A stretch of DNA of 18,002 nt from CAZQDP01 sp964592375. Lineage in GTDB: Bacteria; Bacillota; Clostridia; RUG12999. The stretch lies in assembly GCA_964592375.1 (NCBI GenBank), contig CAZQDP010000051.1:1-18002 (forward strand), in the 5' to 3' direction. The position numbers were made by a program, and so were the translations under genes. Positions 6,771 through 14,891 of this stretch are shown here, piece after piece (the stretch's first letter is position 1; each line of letters begins with the position of its first letter). Below the pieces are notes generated by a model, which worked only from the letters and a program-made list of their open reading frames with translations, was not told the origin of the DNA and ran no database searches.

Positions 6771-8822
6771 ATGAAGAAATGGTACGAAGGCAAGTATCGT
6801 CGTACGCTTATAGACATGCACGTGGAAGACTGGAATGAAAAGTTTCTTTCCAAATTAAGCCCGGAAAGGTATATGGAATTGATTAAAAAAGCAGATGTGC
6901 AAAGTGTGATGGTCTATGCACAGTCTCACGTTGGCCTATGTTATTTCCCGGAAAATATTGCAGCAATTCACAAAAGCCCTGCTGCTCAGACGTATTTTGG
7001 GAAAATGGCGGCACTTTGTGAAAAGGAAGGCATTGATATCATCGGTTACTATTCCTTGGTGTATGACAATTGGGCATATGAGCACAATCCCGAGTGGCGT
7101 ATCATCAATGAATATGGCGTTGCCAATAGAGAAAAGCAGGAAAGCGTGATGTTTGGCGGTGCAAGGTATGGCACCTGTTGCCTGAATAATCGCGATTATG
7201 TAGCCTATGCCAAGGCGCAGATCAATGCACTTCTCCATGGCTATAAAATGCAAGGAATTTTCCTTGATATGACCTTTTGGCCCGGAGTCTGTGGCTGCAA
7301 AGCTTGCAAGGAAAAGTTTGCAAGTCAGACCGGCAAAGAAATACCGACTGTAATCAACTGGCAAGATGAAACATGGCTACTTTTTCAGAAAAAAAGAGAA
7401 GAGTGGCTGGTGTCTTTTGCTCATGAGATTACCGATTATATCAGGAGCATAAAGCCTGATATTACCATAGAGCACAACTGCGCTACAGCGTGTAATACAT
7501 GGAAATATTCTGCCACAGAAGGGATTATTGATGCTTGTGATTATGCGGGAGGAGATTTGTATGGTGGATTTTTGCAGCAAGCATTTATTTGCAAGTATTT
7601 TCGTAATACCACTGTGAATATGCCCTATGAATATATGACCTCGCGTTGTGATCCAAACCTCAAGTTCCATACTTGTACAAAATCCGATGAGGAGCTCATG
7701 CTTCATAATTGCCTTGCCTATGCAAATGCAGGTGCCTTTATGTTCATTGATGCTATCAATTTAGATGGTACATACAATGAAGTCTTATATGAGCGTATGG
7801 GCAATATATTTGCAAAAACAAAAGCATACGAACAATATTTGGGAGGCACGCTAAAGGCTGATGTTGCAGTGTTCTTTAATCAGCGTAGCAAAATCAACAC
7901 GGACTTAAACGGTAAATCCGTTATGGGCTCATCCTGGGTTGACCAGCAGCACTTAAAGGCATCCTTAAAAGCCTGTGAGATACTTCGCCAAGAAAACATA
8001 GCGTATGATGTTATTTCTGCAAAAAATTTAACTGACTTAAAAAAATATAACGCACTTGTATTATCGGATATGAAAATCATAGATGATACAGATGCACAGC
8101 ACATCATACGCTATGTCACGGCCGGCGGAACGGTATATATGAGCGGAGTGCCATATAGCGAAAAGATGAAGCAATTTTTGGGAATTTCATGGATCAAAGA
8201 TACGGAGGAAAGCTTTACCTATATTTGCCCTAAGGGTGAGGGAGCAGGCTATATGCCTGAAAATGACAGCATCGCTCCAATGACCTTGCCCATGCCGCAA
8301 GCAGTAGTTAAGATTTTAGGAGGGGAGGTTTTAGGTACAATTACGCTCCCTGCAACAAATCCTACAGATTCTGTCCGGTTTGCATCCATTCATTCCAATC
8401 CGCCATTTATCGGAACGGAGCATCCTTCCCTTGTGCGCTTTAAAATAGGGGAGGGCAGCGTCATTTGGTCAGCTGCACCCATTGAGATTTGTGAACCTAT
8501 TGTAAACCGTGAAATTGTTGGTAGAATTTTTACCGATCTTATTGGAAAGGACAAGGTAATACAGAGCAACGCGCTTTGGCCGGTTGAAATTATGGTGAAT
8601 GAAAAAGATAACAATTTGTTTGTCAGCCTAACCAATCAGCAGGACAGATTTCCAATTCTTCCCATGACAGATATTTTGGTAAGAATTAATACATTCGAAA
8701 AAAAACCGCAGCAGGTATTGCATTTACCAGACTGTGCCCCAATACCATTTAAATTTGATGGCACTTATGCTGAGTTTGTGGTTTCGCACCTGCATATTTT
8801 TGAAATGTATCAGATAGTGTAG
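6771..8822 (+). CDS. Second glycoside-hydrolase-like protein, GH42-type barrel, AraC-linked
   Basis: This 683-residue protein shares the layout of the hydrolase-like gene at 3706 but is strongly diverged. Corresponding landmarks are RRTLIDMHVEDW (10-21), HNPEWRIINEYG (105-116), QGIFLDMTF (161-169, D166) and the CxCxxC cluster C174, C176, C179, with C136-C137 upstream. ITIEHN (231-236) and YEYMTSRCD (286-294) hold acidic catalytic candidates. The middle flavodoxin-like segment includes ADVAVFFNQRSKI (363-375) and YVTAGGTVYMSGVPY (448-462), as in beta-galactosidase trimerisation domains. No signal peptide or transmembrane helix is seen, so it is probably cytoplasmic. The ATG at 6771 follows AGGAGATGAC, a good ribosome binding site. 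It is divergent from araC and probably under its control, and two hairpins follow the stop codon. It is likely a glycosidase for a different linkage or sugar than its paralogue. The exact substrate cannot be inferred. Confidence 0.78.
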   Translation: MKKWYEGKYRRTLIDMHVEDWNEKFLSKLSPERYMELIKKADVQSVMVYAQSHVGLCYFPENIAAIHKSPAAQTYFGKMAALCEKEGIDIIGYYSLVYDNWAYEHNPEWRIINEYGVANREKQESVMFGGARYGTCCLNNRDYVAYAKAQINALLHGYKMQGIFLDMTFWPGVCGCKACKEKFASQTGKEIPTVINWQDETWLLFQKKREEWLVSFAHEITDYIRSIKPDITIEHNCATACNTWKYSATEGIIDACDYAGGDLYGGFLQQAFICKYFRNTTVNMPYEYMTSRCDPNLKFHTCTKSDEELMLHNCLAYANAGAFMFIDAINLDGTYNEVLYERMGNIFAKTKAYEQYLGGTLKADVAVFFNQRSKINTDLNGKSVMGSSWVDQQHLKASLKACEILRQENIAYDVISAKNLTDLKKYNALVLSDMKIIDDTDAQHIIRYVTAGGTVYMSGVPYSEKMKQFLGISWIKDTEESFTYICPKGEGAGYMPENDSIAPMTLPMPQAVVKILGGEVLGTITLPATNPTDSVRFASIHSNPPFIGTEHPSLVRFKIGEGSVIWSAAPIEICEPIVNREIVGRIFTDLIGKDKVIQSNALWPVEIMVNEKDNNLFVSLTNQQDRFPILPMTDILVRINTFEKKPQQVLHLPDCAPIPFKFDGTYAEFVVSHLHIFEMYQIV

Positions 8823-8836
8823 CCTATACGGTTTTT

Positions 8837-8854
8837 AAAAGTCGGTTGACTTTT
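8837..8854 (+). terminator. Small hairpin after the second hydrolase gene
   Basis: AAAAGTC (8837-8843) pairs with GACTTTT (8848-8854) around a GGTT loop, 15 bp after the stop codon. The stem is AT-rich and weak. The Ts of the second arm continue into TATATTT. It is probably auxiliary to the stronger hairpin just downstream. Confidence 0.45.
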
Positions 8855-8862
8855 ATATTTGA

Positions 8863-8899
8863 AAAAATACTCCAACGCAAGGATGCTTGGAGTATTTTT
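8863..8899 (+). terminator. Intrinsic terminator of the second hydrolase gene
   Basis: AAAAATACTCCAA (8863-8875) pairs perfectly with TTGGAGTATTTTT (8887-8899) over 13 bp around an 11 nt loop. The distal arm ends in five Ts, the normal form of a rho-independent terminator. Confidence 0.8.
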
Positions 8900-9129
8900 G
8901 ATATGAAAAACAGATCAATTCAAGTATCAATAATATCATAAGTGAAATAATGACAATAAGTAAATCAGCAACTTGATAGTAAATATACGTTTTGCAGTGA
9001 AAAAAGGAAAATGCTTGTCACTTATGGAAATATAGCAAAGGATATCGTTGGAAAGCCGTTTCACAAACAGGGTGGATAATCACTATGAGTCGGGCTTTTG
9101 TGATACAGCTCCATTTTTAATCAATCGTG
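8900..9129. other. Gap with possible alkyltransferase gene fragment
   Basis: Between the terminator and the speB stop there is no intact gene. The plus frame from 9011 to 9079 reads MLVTYGNIAKDIVGKPF... and stops. The LVTYGxIAK string matches the well-known YGxIA motif of O6-methylguanine-DNA methyltransferase-like proteins. The PCHRV active site is absent downstream, so this is at best a decayed remnant. No clear hairpin terminator for the speB end of the polyamine operon is visible here. Confidence 0.25.
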
Positions 9130-9984
9130 TTATTTACATAGCAGGAGCATCAGTTCTCGAATAAATTTACATGCAAGCGAGGTAGAAGCCCCGCTGGTAT
9201 CGTAAATGGGGCTAAGCTCATTGACATCTGCACCAACAATATGGAGACTCGACACGAGCGTGCAAGCCGCAAGCAGTGCAGGAAAGGTCACGCCACCTGC
9301 CTCCGGTGTGCCCGTGCCCGGGAAAACTGATGGATCCAGCACATCCAAATCAATACTGAGGTATACGGGTGCATCGCCGATCATCTCCATGGCTTCATTG
9401 ATATTATCAAAGCCATATTTATTGGTCACCACATGGGTTTTACTCCACAGAAATTCACTGCGATCGCCTGAACGAATTCCAAATTGAAAAATGCGTCCGT
9501 CACCTACAAGATCCCAAATTCTTCGCATCACTGTGGCATGGGATAGCTTCTCGCCAAGATAATCCTCCCGCAAATCAGCATGTGCATCAAAATGAAGAAT
9601 ATGCAAATTTGGATAATGCCCAAGTGCGCTTTGAACAGCGCCAAGGCTAACCAAGTGCTCTCCGCCAATCATCAGCGGTTTTTTGCCTGTGGATATTATT
9701 TTGTCTGTAAAATCTTTAATTGCATCCAAGGCTCTTTGTGGATTGCCAAAGGGGAGTTCTAAATCGCCGGCATCAAAAATAGCAAAATCACATAAATCCT
9801 TATCCTGATAAGGACTGTAGGTTTCGATACTTGGGGATTCACCACGAATGGCACTGCAAGCAAAGCGAGCTCCTGGACGATAAGAGGTCGTGGAGTCAAA
9901 TGGTGCACCGAACAAAACTAGATTAGCATCCTCAAATTCACTGTCGCATCCGATAAAGGTATGAATATTCTTATTCATCCGCAT
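9130..9984 (-). CDS. speB: Agmatinase
   Basis: This ureohydrolase splits agmatine into putrescine and urea in the cytosol using a binuclear manganese centre. The 284-residue length is usual for bacterial agmatinases. All metal ligands are visible: H110 in IGGEH, D133, H135 and D137 in HFDAHAD, and D212 and D214 in SIDLDVLDPS. The following FPGTGTPEAGG (221-231) is the family's third signature. The ATG at 9984 is preferred because AAGGAG lies 10 nt upstream, while the next ATG (9978) would be 16 nt away. The start overlaps the end of speE by 14 bp, so translation is probably coupled. It is the last gene of the operon. Its product putrescine is the substrate of SpeE, completing the arginine to spermidine route. 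Arginase or formiminoglutamase is a less likely reading. Confidence 0.95.
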   Translation of the reverse strand: MRMNKNIHTFIGCDSEFEDANLVLFGAPFDSTTSYRPGARFACSAIRGESPSIETYSPYQDKDLCDFAIFDAGDLELPFGNPQRALDAIKDFTDKIISTGKKPLMIGGEHLVSLGAVQSALGHYPNLHILHFDAHADLREDYLGEKLSHATVMRRIWDLVGDGRIFQFGIRSGDRSEFLWSKTHVVTNKYGFDNINEAMEMIGDAPVYLSIDLDVLDPSVFPGTGTPEAGGVTFPALLAACTLVSSLHIVGADVNELSPIYDTSGASTSLACKFIRELMLLLCK

Positions 9985-10825
9985 GACTTAGCAGCTCCTT
10001 TACATAATTGGGAAGAGCAAAACAACCCTTGTGAAGTTCTGTGTTGTAGTATTTTGTTTTTATATTCAAGCTATTCCATGCGTTTTCATCCAAATCCGCA
10101 ATCGGGTCATATTGCTTTGAGGCAAAACCAAAAAGCCAATGACCGGATGGGTAGGTTGGAATATGCGCTTGATACACCTTGCAAATCGGGAAAAATTCCC
10201 GAATATGCTGATGTGCGCATTTCATGGCACTTGCATAGGTATCATAATAAGGGCTTTCGTGCTGATTGACCATCATGCCACCTGCCCCAAGCGCTTTATA
10301 GCAGTTGCCGTAAAATTCTCGTGTAAATAGCCCTTCACCCGGGCCGAATGGGTCGGTGGAGTCAACAATAATCAGGTCATACTCATTTTCGCGGCTACGC
10401 ACAAAGCGAAGACCATCCTCGTAGAATATCGTAACGCGCGGATCGTCAAGTGCATGGGCTGTTTGCTGGAAATGCTCTTTGCATGCGTCCACCACAAGCT
10501 TATCAATCTCTACCATATCAATTCGTTTCACGCCAGGATATCTCGTTAGCTCTCGCACGGTTCCGCCGTCTCCGGCTCCGATCACAAGCACATTTTCAAT
10601 GCGTGGGTTGGTTGCCATGGGAACATGCACAATCATATCGTGATAAATAAACTCATCTTTTTCGGTTATCATCATCAGCCCATCTAAGGTAAAAAAACGG
10701 CCGAACTCTTGAGAGTCAAATATGTCAATCCGCTGATATTCACTTTCATATGAGCAGATATGACGCTGAACCTTCACAGAAAAACGTACATTTTCAGTAT
10801 GCTGCTCCGTATACCATAGTTCCAT
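9971..10825 (-). CDS. speE: Spermidine synthase (polyamine aminopropyltransferase)
   Basis: This enzyme transfers an aminopropyl group from decarboxylated S-adenosylmethionine to putrescine, giving spermidine and methylthioadenosine. The 284-residue protein opens with LWYTEQHTENVRFSVKV and has QRIDIFDSQEFGRFFTLDG (31-49) and EFIYHDMIVHVP (58-69). The Rossmann core GAGDGG sits at 83-88, the acidic VEID at 105-108 binds the nucleoside, and the catalytic segment DSTDPFGPGEGLF (155-167) carries D155 and D158. There is no membrane extension, so it is the soluble form. The ATG at 10825 follows GGAGG by 9 nt. That site lies inside the last codons of speA, and the genes are only 4 bp apart. speB overlaps its 3' end. 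Confidence 0.96.
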   Translation of the reverse strand: MELWYTEQHTENVRFSVKVQRHICSYESEYQRIDIFDSQEFGRFFTLDGLMMITEKDEFIYHDMIVHVPMATNPRIENVLVIGAGDGGTVRELTRYPGVKRIDMVEIDKLVVDACKEHFQQTAHALDDPRVTIFYEDGLRFVRSRENEYDLIIVDSTDPFGPGEGLFTREFYGNCYKALGAGGMMVNQHESPYYDTYASAMKCAHQHIREFFPICKVYQAHIPTYPSGHWLFGFASKQYDPIADLDENAWNSLNIKTKYYNTELHKGCFALPNYVKELLSHADE

Positions 10826-10829
10826 GAAT

Positions 10830-12281
10830 TCACGCCTCCAATATATTTATTCTTTCCATATCCATATCTTGCGTTCCGGTCAATAAGCATCCCTTTTCCT
10901 TGGCATAGCGGATATAGTCGAGTATTTCCTGCGAAATCATCTCACCCGGCGCCAAAATAGGAATGCCCGGCGGATAGCACATGACAAATTCAGCACAGAT
11001 ACAATTTTTACTGCTGCCAATTGCAACGGATTTTTTATTGGCATAAAAAGCTTGCTTTGGCGGCATCATGACCATGGGGTTAATATATTCATGGTCAAAC
11101 ATGCCCAGCTTATCCTTTGCATATAAACGTCGCAATTCTGAAAGTGAAGATACAAGGCGTTCTACTGCCAGTTCATTATCGCCAATGGAAATAATGGCAA
11201 GTATATTGCCAATATCACCAAATTCAATTTGAATGCCATACATATCCCGAAGCATATCATATACCTCAATGCCGGCAAGGCCAATATCCAAGGTGTGCAC
11301 CGATAGCTTTGTAGTGTCAAAGTCAAACACCGTATCGCCATTTTGTAGCTCCTTTGAAAACGCATAATATCCACCGGTTCTATTAATTTCATCCCTTGCA
11401 TATTGGGCGAGGGTTTTCACCTTGCCGAATATTTCTTTCCCATGCAGGCTAAGGTGCCTTCTTGAAATATCCAAGGAGGAAAGAAGCAAATAAGATGCAC
11501 TGGTGGTTTGTGTGAGATTAATAATCTGGCGAGTGTATCCCGCATTGATATGCGGCCCGGTGAGCAAAAAAGAGCTCTGGGTGAGGGAGCCGCCTGTTTT
11601 ATGCATGCTAACAGCCGCCATATCCGCACCTGCACGCATGGCTGAAATGGGCATATTTTCTCCGAAATAGAAATGTGCACCATGTGCTTCATCCACCAAC
11701 ACAACCATTTGATGCAAATGGGCAAGATGCACAATTCTTGGCAGATCGGAACAAATGCCGTAATAGGTTGGATTATTAATAAATACCGCTTTGGCATCGG
11801 GATTTTGCAAAATTGCAATCTCAACATCCGAAGCGGACATGCCAAGGGGAATGCCAAGCTGCTTATTTACTCCAGGATTGACATATACAGGAAGTGCACC
11901 GCTAATAATCAGTGCATTGATAGCACTGCGGTGCACATTGCGAGGCATAATTATTTTTTCGCCCTCCTTGAGGACGGACATAATCATAGACTGTACCGCA
12001 GCAGTTGTACCATTGACAATAAAAAAAGCGTTTTCTGCACAAAAAGCCTGCGCCGCAAGCTTTTCTGCCTCTCGAATAACAGAAACAGGATGGCATAAAT
12101 TATCAAGTGGCTTTTGTGAATTCACATCAATGGAAACACAGCTACTACCAAGAAAATCCACCAAATCAGGATTACCGCGGCCCTGCTTATGACCCGGTAC
12201 GTCAAAGGGAACAATTCTCTTGGTTCTATGATTTTTTAAAGCTTCATAAATCGGTGCCTGTGACTGCGTTGGGATGCGCAT
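10830..12281 (-). CDS. speA: Arginine decarboxylase, PLP fold type I (Orn/Lys/Arg decarboxylase family)
   Basis: This PLP enzyme most likely decarboxylates arginine to agmatine. The 483-residue protein belongs to the Bacillus SpeA/YaaO-like group without the N-terminal wing domain of inducible E. coli decarboxylases. FDVPGHKQGRG (26-36) is the family's N-terminal mark. H117 (NVHRSA) should stack on the cofactor, D197 in LVDEAHGAHF holds the pyridine nitrogen, and K228 in SMHKTGGSLTQSS is the Schiff-base lysine. I chose the ATG at 12281, with GGCAGGA about 9 nt upstream, rather than the TTG at 12308, which would overlap the speD stop. The gap to speD is 23 bp. Family members can act on ornithine or lysine, but the agmatinase in the same operon argues for arginine. 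Confidence 0.9.
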   Translation of the reverse strand: MRIPTQSQAPIYEALKNHRTKRIVPFDVPGHKQGRGNPDLVDFLGSSCVSIDVNSQKPLDNLCHPVSVIREAEKLAAQAFCAENAFFIVNGTTAAVQSMIMSVLKEGEKIIMPRNVHRSAINALIISGALPVYVNPGVNKQLGIPLGMSASDVEIAILQNPDAKAVFINNPTYYGICSDLPRIVHLAHLHQMVVLVDEAHGAHFYFGENMPISAMRAGADMAAVSMHKTGGSLTQSSFLLTGPHINAGYTRQIINLTQTTSASYLLLSSLDISRRHLSLHGKEIFGKVKTLAQYARDEINRTGGYYAFSKELQNGDTVFDFDTTKLSVHTLDIGLAGIEVYDMLRDMYGIQIEFGDIGNILAIISIGDNELAVERLVSSLSELRRLYAKDKLGMFDHEYINPMVMMPPKQAFYANKKSVAIGSSKNCICAEFVMCYPPGIPILAPGEMISQEILDYIRYAKEKGCLLTGTQDMDMERINILEA

Positions 12282-12304
12282 TTTATCGTTCCTGCCTTTT
12301 ACAC

Positions 12305-13120
12305 TCAATATACATTCATTCCACTGAATATCTCAATCATTTCCTTGCGCAAAGAGTCCGTAATGGCAAGTCTCTTTTTCGGTGGAATTTCATAAGGATC
12401 TGTATTAAAGAGATAATTCTGCAATTCAATCTCATTAATCAGCATTTTTGTGTGAAAAATATTAGACTGATACACATTCACATCAATGGCATCATATTTT
12501 GTAAGGGTATGCGGATCAATATAATCCTGAATAGAAGTAATGTCATGGTCCATATAGCATTTTCTGCCATGAACATCTCTTGTAAAGCCTCTCACGCGGT
12601 AATCAATGGTCATGATATCCGAGTCGAAGCTGCCAATCAAATAATCAAGTGCGTTCAGCGGCGATATTTTACCGCAGGTCGATACATCAATATCTACACG
12701 AAAGGTAGCGATGGCATTGTCCGGATGGTATTCCGGATAGGTATGCACGGTAAGATGGCTTTTATCCAAATGCCCCACAACCGTTTCCCTCGTTCGAAGA
12801 ATAGAAGCCTCCCCTTGGTGAACAGAGGTTTCGATATTAGAAACAGACAAAGACTCCTCAGTGATTAATAGCGTTACGCTAGCTCCCTGTGGGTCATAGT
12901 CTTGCTTGGAAATATTCAGAACATGAGCCCCGATCATTTCCGTTACATCACATAAAATTTTGGTTAATCTATCCGAATTATACTGCTCGTCTATATACGC
13001 AATATAATCCTTCTGCTCCCGCTCACTTTTGGCATAGCAAACATCATAAATGTTAAAGCTAAGTGTTTTGGTGAGGTTGTTAAAGCCGTATAGTTTCAGC
13101 TTATTTACCAACCCTAACAT
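12305..13120 (-). CDS. speD: S-adenosylmethionine decarboxylase proenzyme, E. coli type
   Basis: This enzyme makes decarboxylated S-adenosylmethionine, the aminopropyl donor for SpeE. The 271-residue proenzyme is of the long E. coli class, not the short Bacillus/Thermotoga class (about 125 residues). It should self-cleave at LDK120-S121H, generating a pyruvoyl group from S121, the equivalent of E. coli S112. VHTYPEYHPD, the catalytic C149 in VSTCGKISPL, and IDYRVRGFTRD follow. The N-terminal LKLYGFNNLTKTLSFNIYDVCYAK is nearly the E. coli sequence. The ATG at 13120 follows AAAGG by 6 nt. A GTG three bases earlier is an equally legal but less likely start. It is the first gene of the polyamine operon, behind the promoter at 13152-13180. 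Confidence 0.96.
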   Translation of the reverse strand: MLGLVNKLKLYGFNNLTKTLSFNIYDVCYAKSEREQKDYIAYIDEQYNSDRLTKILCDVTEMIGAHVLNISKQDYDPQGASVTLLITEESLSVSNIETSVHQGEASILRTRETVVGHLDKSHLTVHTYPEYHPDNAIATFRVDIDVSTCGKISPLNALDYLIGSFDSDIMTIDYRVRGFTRDVHGRKCYMDHDITSIQDYIDPHTLTKYDAIDVNVYQSNIFHTKMLINEIELQNYLFNTDPYEIPPKKRLAITDSLRKEMIEIFSGMNVY

Positions 13121-13151
13121 CACAACCTTTCATTCGCATAATACAAAGCTT

Positions 13152-13180
13152 ATTGTAATGGATATTGAGCAAAATGTCAA
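13152..13180 (-). promoter_or_regulatory. Sigma-A promoter of the polyamine operon
   Basis: On the minus strand TTGACA (13175-13180) and TACAAT (13152-13157) are spaced 17 bp, one mismatch from consensus. The start near 13145 leaves a leader of about 25 nt before the speD ATG, too short for a riboswitch. Confidence 0.8.
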
Positions 13181-13259
13181 TTGATTTTCATATATTCTTC
13201 TTAATTAATAGAATGGACCCATAATTTTGGTCGCTTTTGGTTAAATTGACCGGAAATGC

Positions 13260-13288
13260 TTGACAGGGTTTTCTGCAAACGATATAAT
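13260..13288 (+). promoter_or_regulatory. Sigma-A promoter of nadBC
   Basis: TTGACA (13260-13265) and TATAAT (13283-13288) are separated by 17 bp, a perfect consensus. The start near 13295 gives a leader of about 90 nt to the nadB ATG. That leader holds a four-codon minireading frame (ATG 13336) behind AAAGG. Confidence 0.85.
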
Positions 13289-13382
13289 TAATAAAAATCA
13301 AACAAGGAATGCTTGGAAAGCGAAATAATAAAAGGATGAAAAAGATTTGAGAAGATACCTATTTAAAAGTGATATAAAGGAC

Positions 13383-14891
13383 ATGAAAAGGGAAAGATAT
13401 GAGGCAGTAATTGTAGGTAGCGGGCTTGCAGGTTTATATACTGCTTTGCTTCTTGATGAGGATATGTCTTGCTTGGTGATATCTAAATCGGGTAAGGATG
13501 AATGTAATACCTATTTTGCACAAGGCGGTATTGCGGCTGCTATTGATGAACACGACGATTTTACATTGCATTTTGAAGACACATTAACGGCAGGTGCCAA
13601 CCTTTGTAAAAGAGATGCCGTTGAGCTTTTGGTGGAAAAAGGTGTAGAGGAAATTCAAAATTTAATTAAAATGGGCGTTCAATTTGACATTGATTATAGT
13701 GGTGAGCTACATACCACCAGAGAAGGCGGTCATGGTAGAAATCGAATATTGCACTGCAATGGGGATGCAACCGGAAAAGAAATTTTAGACCATTTAACCA
13801 AAATCGCGCTTCAGCGCAAAAATATAACCCTGAAATATAACTCGTTTTTAGCGGATATTATTACCGATAATGGCAGTGTGTGCGGCGTTGTGGCTTTTGA
13901 AGATGAGTATACCTTTTACCAAAGCCCCCATGTGGTTATTTGCGCCGGCGGAGCAGGGCAGATATTCAAACACACCACCAATCCGCCATCCACAACGGGA
14001 GACGGAATGGCAGCTGCAATTCGTGCCGGCGCAGGACTTGGGAATATGGAGTTTATTCAGTTTCACCCGACGGCTCTATATGAAGAAAATCCGGGGCAAA
14101 GCTGCTTTTTAATTTCTGAAGCAGTAAGGGGCGAAGGTGGCATTCTACGAAATGCGGCAGGGGAGCGATTTATGATCGGTCGCCATCCCATGGGGGACCT
14201 TGCACCCAGAGATATTGTTGCCAGAGAAATTTTTAGCGAAATAAAAAAGACGAAAACACCATATGTATATTTGGATATTACGGCAAAATCACGAGATTTT
14301 TTAGAAACACGTTTCCCAACTATTTTTGCCACTTGTTTGCAGCAGGGCATTGATATTTCAACGCAGCAAATTCCGGTATGTCCGGTATCGCATTATTTTA
14401 TGGGAGGCATTCGAACGGATTTGGATGGCAGAACTAATATTCAGGGTTTGTATTCTTGCGGGGAAGCGGCATATACCGGTGTGCATGGAGCAAACCGGCT
14501 TGCCAGCAATTCACTTCTCGAATGCTTGGTTTTTGGCAGAAGATGCGCACAGGATATTAATCAAAAAAGAATGGAGGAACCTCTTCATTGCACCCCTCCA
14601 ATGCCAACGATCGAAGTACGTAGGCTTGATAAACAGATTTTTGCGATGTTTCGGCTTCGCATGAAGGAGATTATGACCAAAGCAGGCGGAATTGTACGAA
14701 ACGCTGACGCTCTGAAAATGGGCTTAATAGAAATTGGAGAAATGATAGAGCAATTGCAACATGCCGCACTTGAAACGCCACATCAAATGGAAACCTATAA
14801 TATGCTATTGATTGCAGAAACGGTACTTCGATCGGCACTAAGCCGAACGGAAAGCATCGGATCACATTTTAGGGAGGACTCGTTATGTTAA
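13383..14891 (+). CDS. nadB: L-aspartate oxidase
   Basis: This flavoenzyme oxidises L-aspartate to iminoaspartate, the first step of de novo NAD synthesis, and passes the product to quinolinate synthase. From the ATG at 13383 the protein has 502 residues, a little shorter than the E. coli and B. subtilis enzymes (about 530-540). The FAD-binding loop VGSGLAGLY lies at 11-19. TYFAQGGIAAA (43-53), TREGGHGRNRILH (112-124), GGAGQIFKHTTNP, MEFIQFHPTALY, SEAVRGEGG and LAPRDIVAREI follow, then SHYFMGGIRTDLDGRT and the C-terminal FAD-contact run GVHGANRLASNSLLE. A TTG at 13347 extends the frame by 12 residues but has no better site, whereas AAAGG lies just before the ATG. nadC overlaps its end by 7 bp. 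Fumarate reductase-type flavoproteins are excluded by context and motifs. Confidence 0.95.
   Translation: MKRERYEAVIVGSGLAGLYTALLLDEDMSCLVISKSGKDECNTYFAQGGIAAAIDEHDDFTLHFEDTLTAGANLCKRDAVELLVEKGVEEIQNLIKMGVQFDIDYSGELHTTREGGHGRNRILHCNGDATGKEILDHLTKIALQRKNITLKYNSFLADIITDNGSVCGVVAFEDEYTFYQSPHVVICAGGAGQIFKHTTNPPSTTGDGMAAAIRAGAGLGNMEFIQFHPTALYEENPGQSCFLISEAVRGEGGILRNAAGERFMIGRHPMGDLAPRDIVAREIFSEIKKTKTPYVYLDITAKSRDFLETRFPTIFATCLQQGIDISTQQIPVCPVSHYFMGGIRTDLDGRTNIQGLYSCGEAAYTGVHGANRLASNSLLECLVFGRRCAQDINQKRMEEPLHCTPPMPTIEVRRLDKQIFAMFRLRMKEIMTKAGGIVRNADALKMGLIEIGEMIEQLQHAALETPHQMETYNMLLIAETVLRSALSRTESIGSHFREDSLC

Noticed and set aside
12282..12308. TTG start for speA at 12308
   Set aside because: It overlaps the speD stop and lacks a ribosome binding site, whereas the ATG at 12281 has one and begins the conserved MRIPTQSQAPIYEAL.
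12107..12868. Long plus-strand open frame (253 codons) across the speA/speD junction
   Set aside because: It is antisense to two well-identified genes, has no ribosome binding site and its protein is rich in His, Ile and Cys without any family resemblance.
13121..13259. Riboswitch or attenuator before speD
   Set aside because: The predicted leader is only about 25 nt, and no stable paired structure was found in the rest of the gap.
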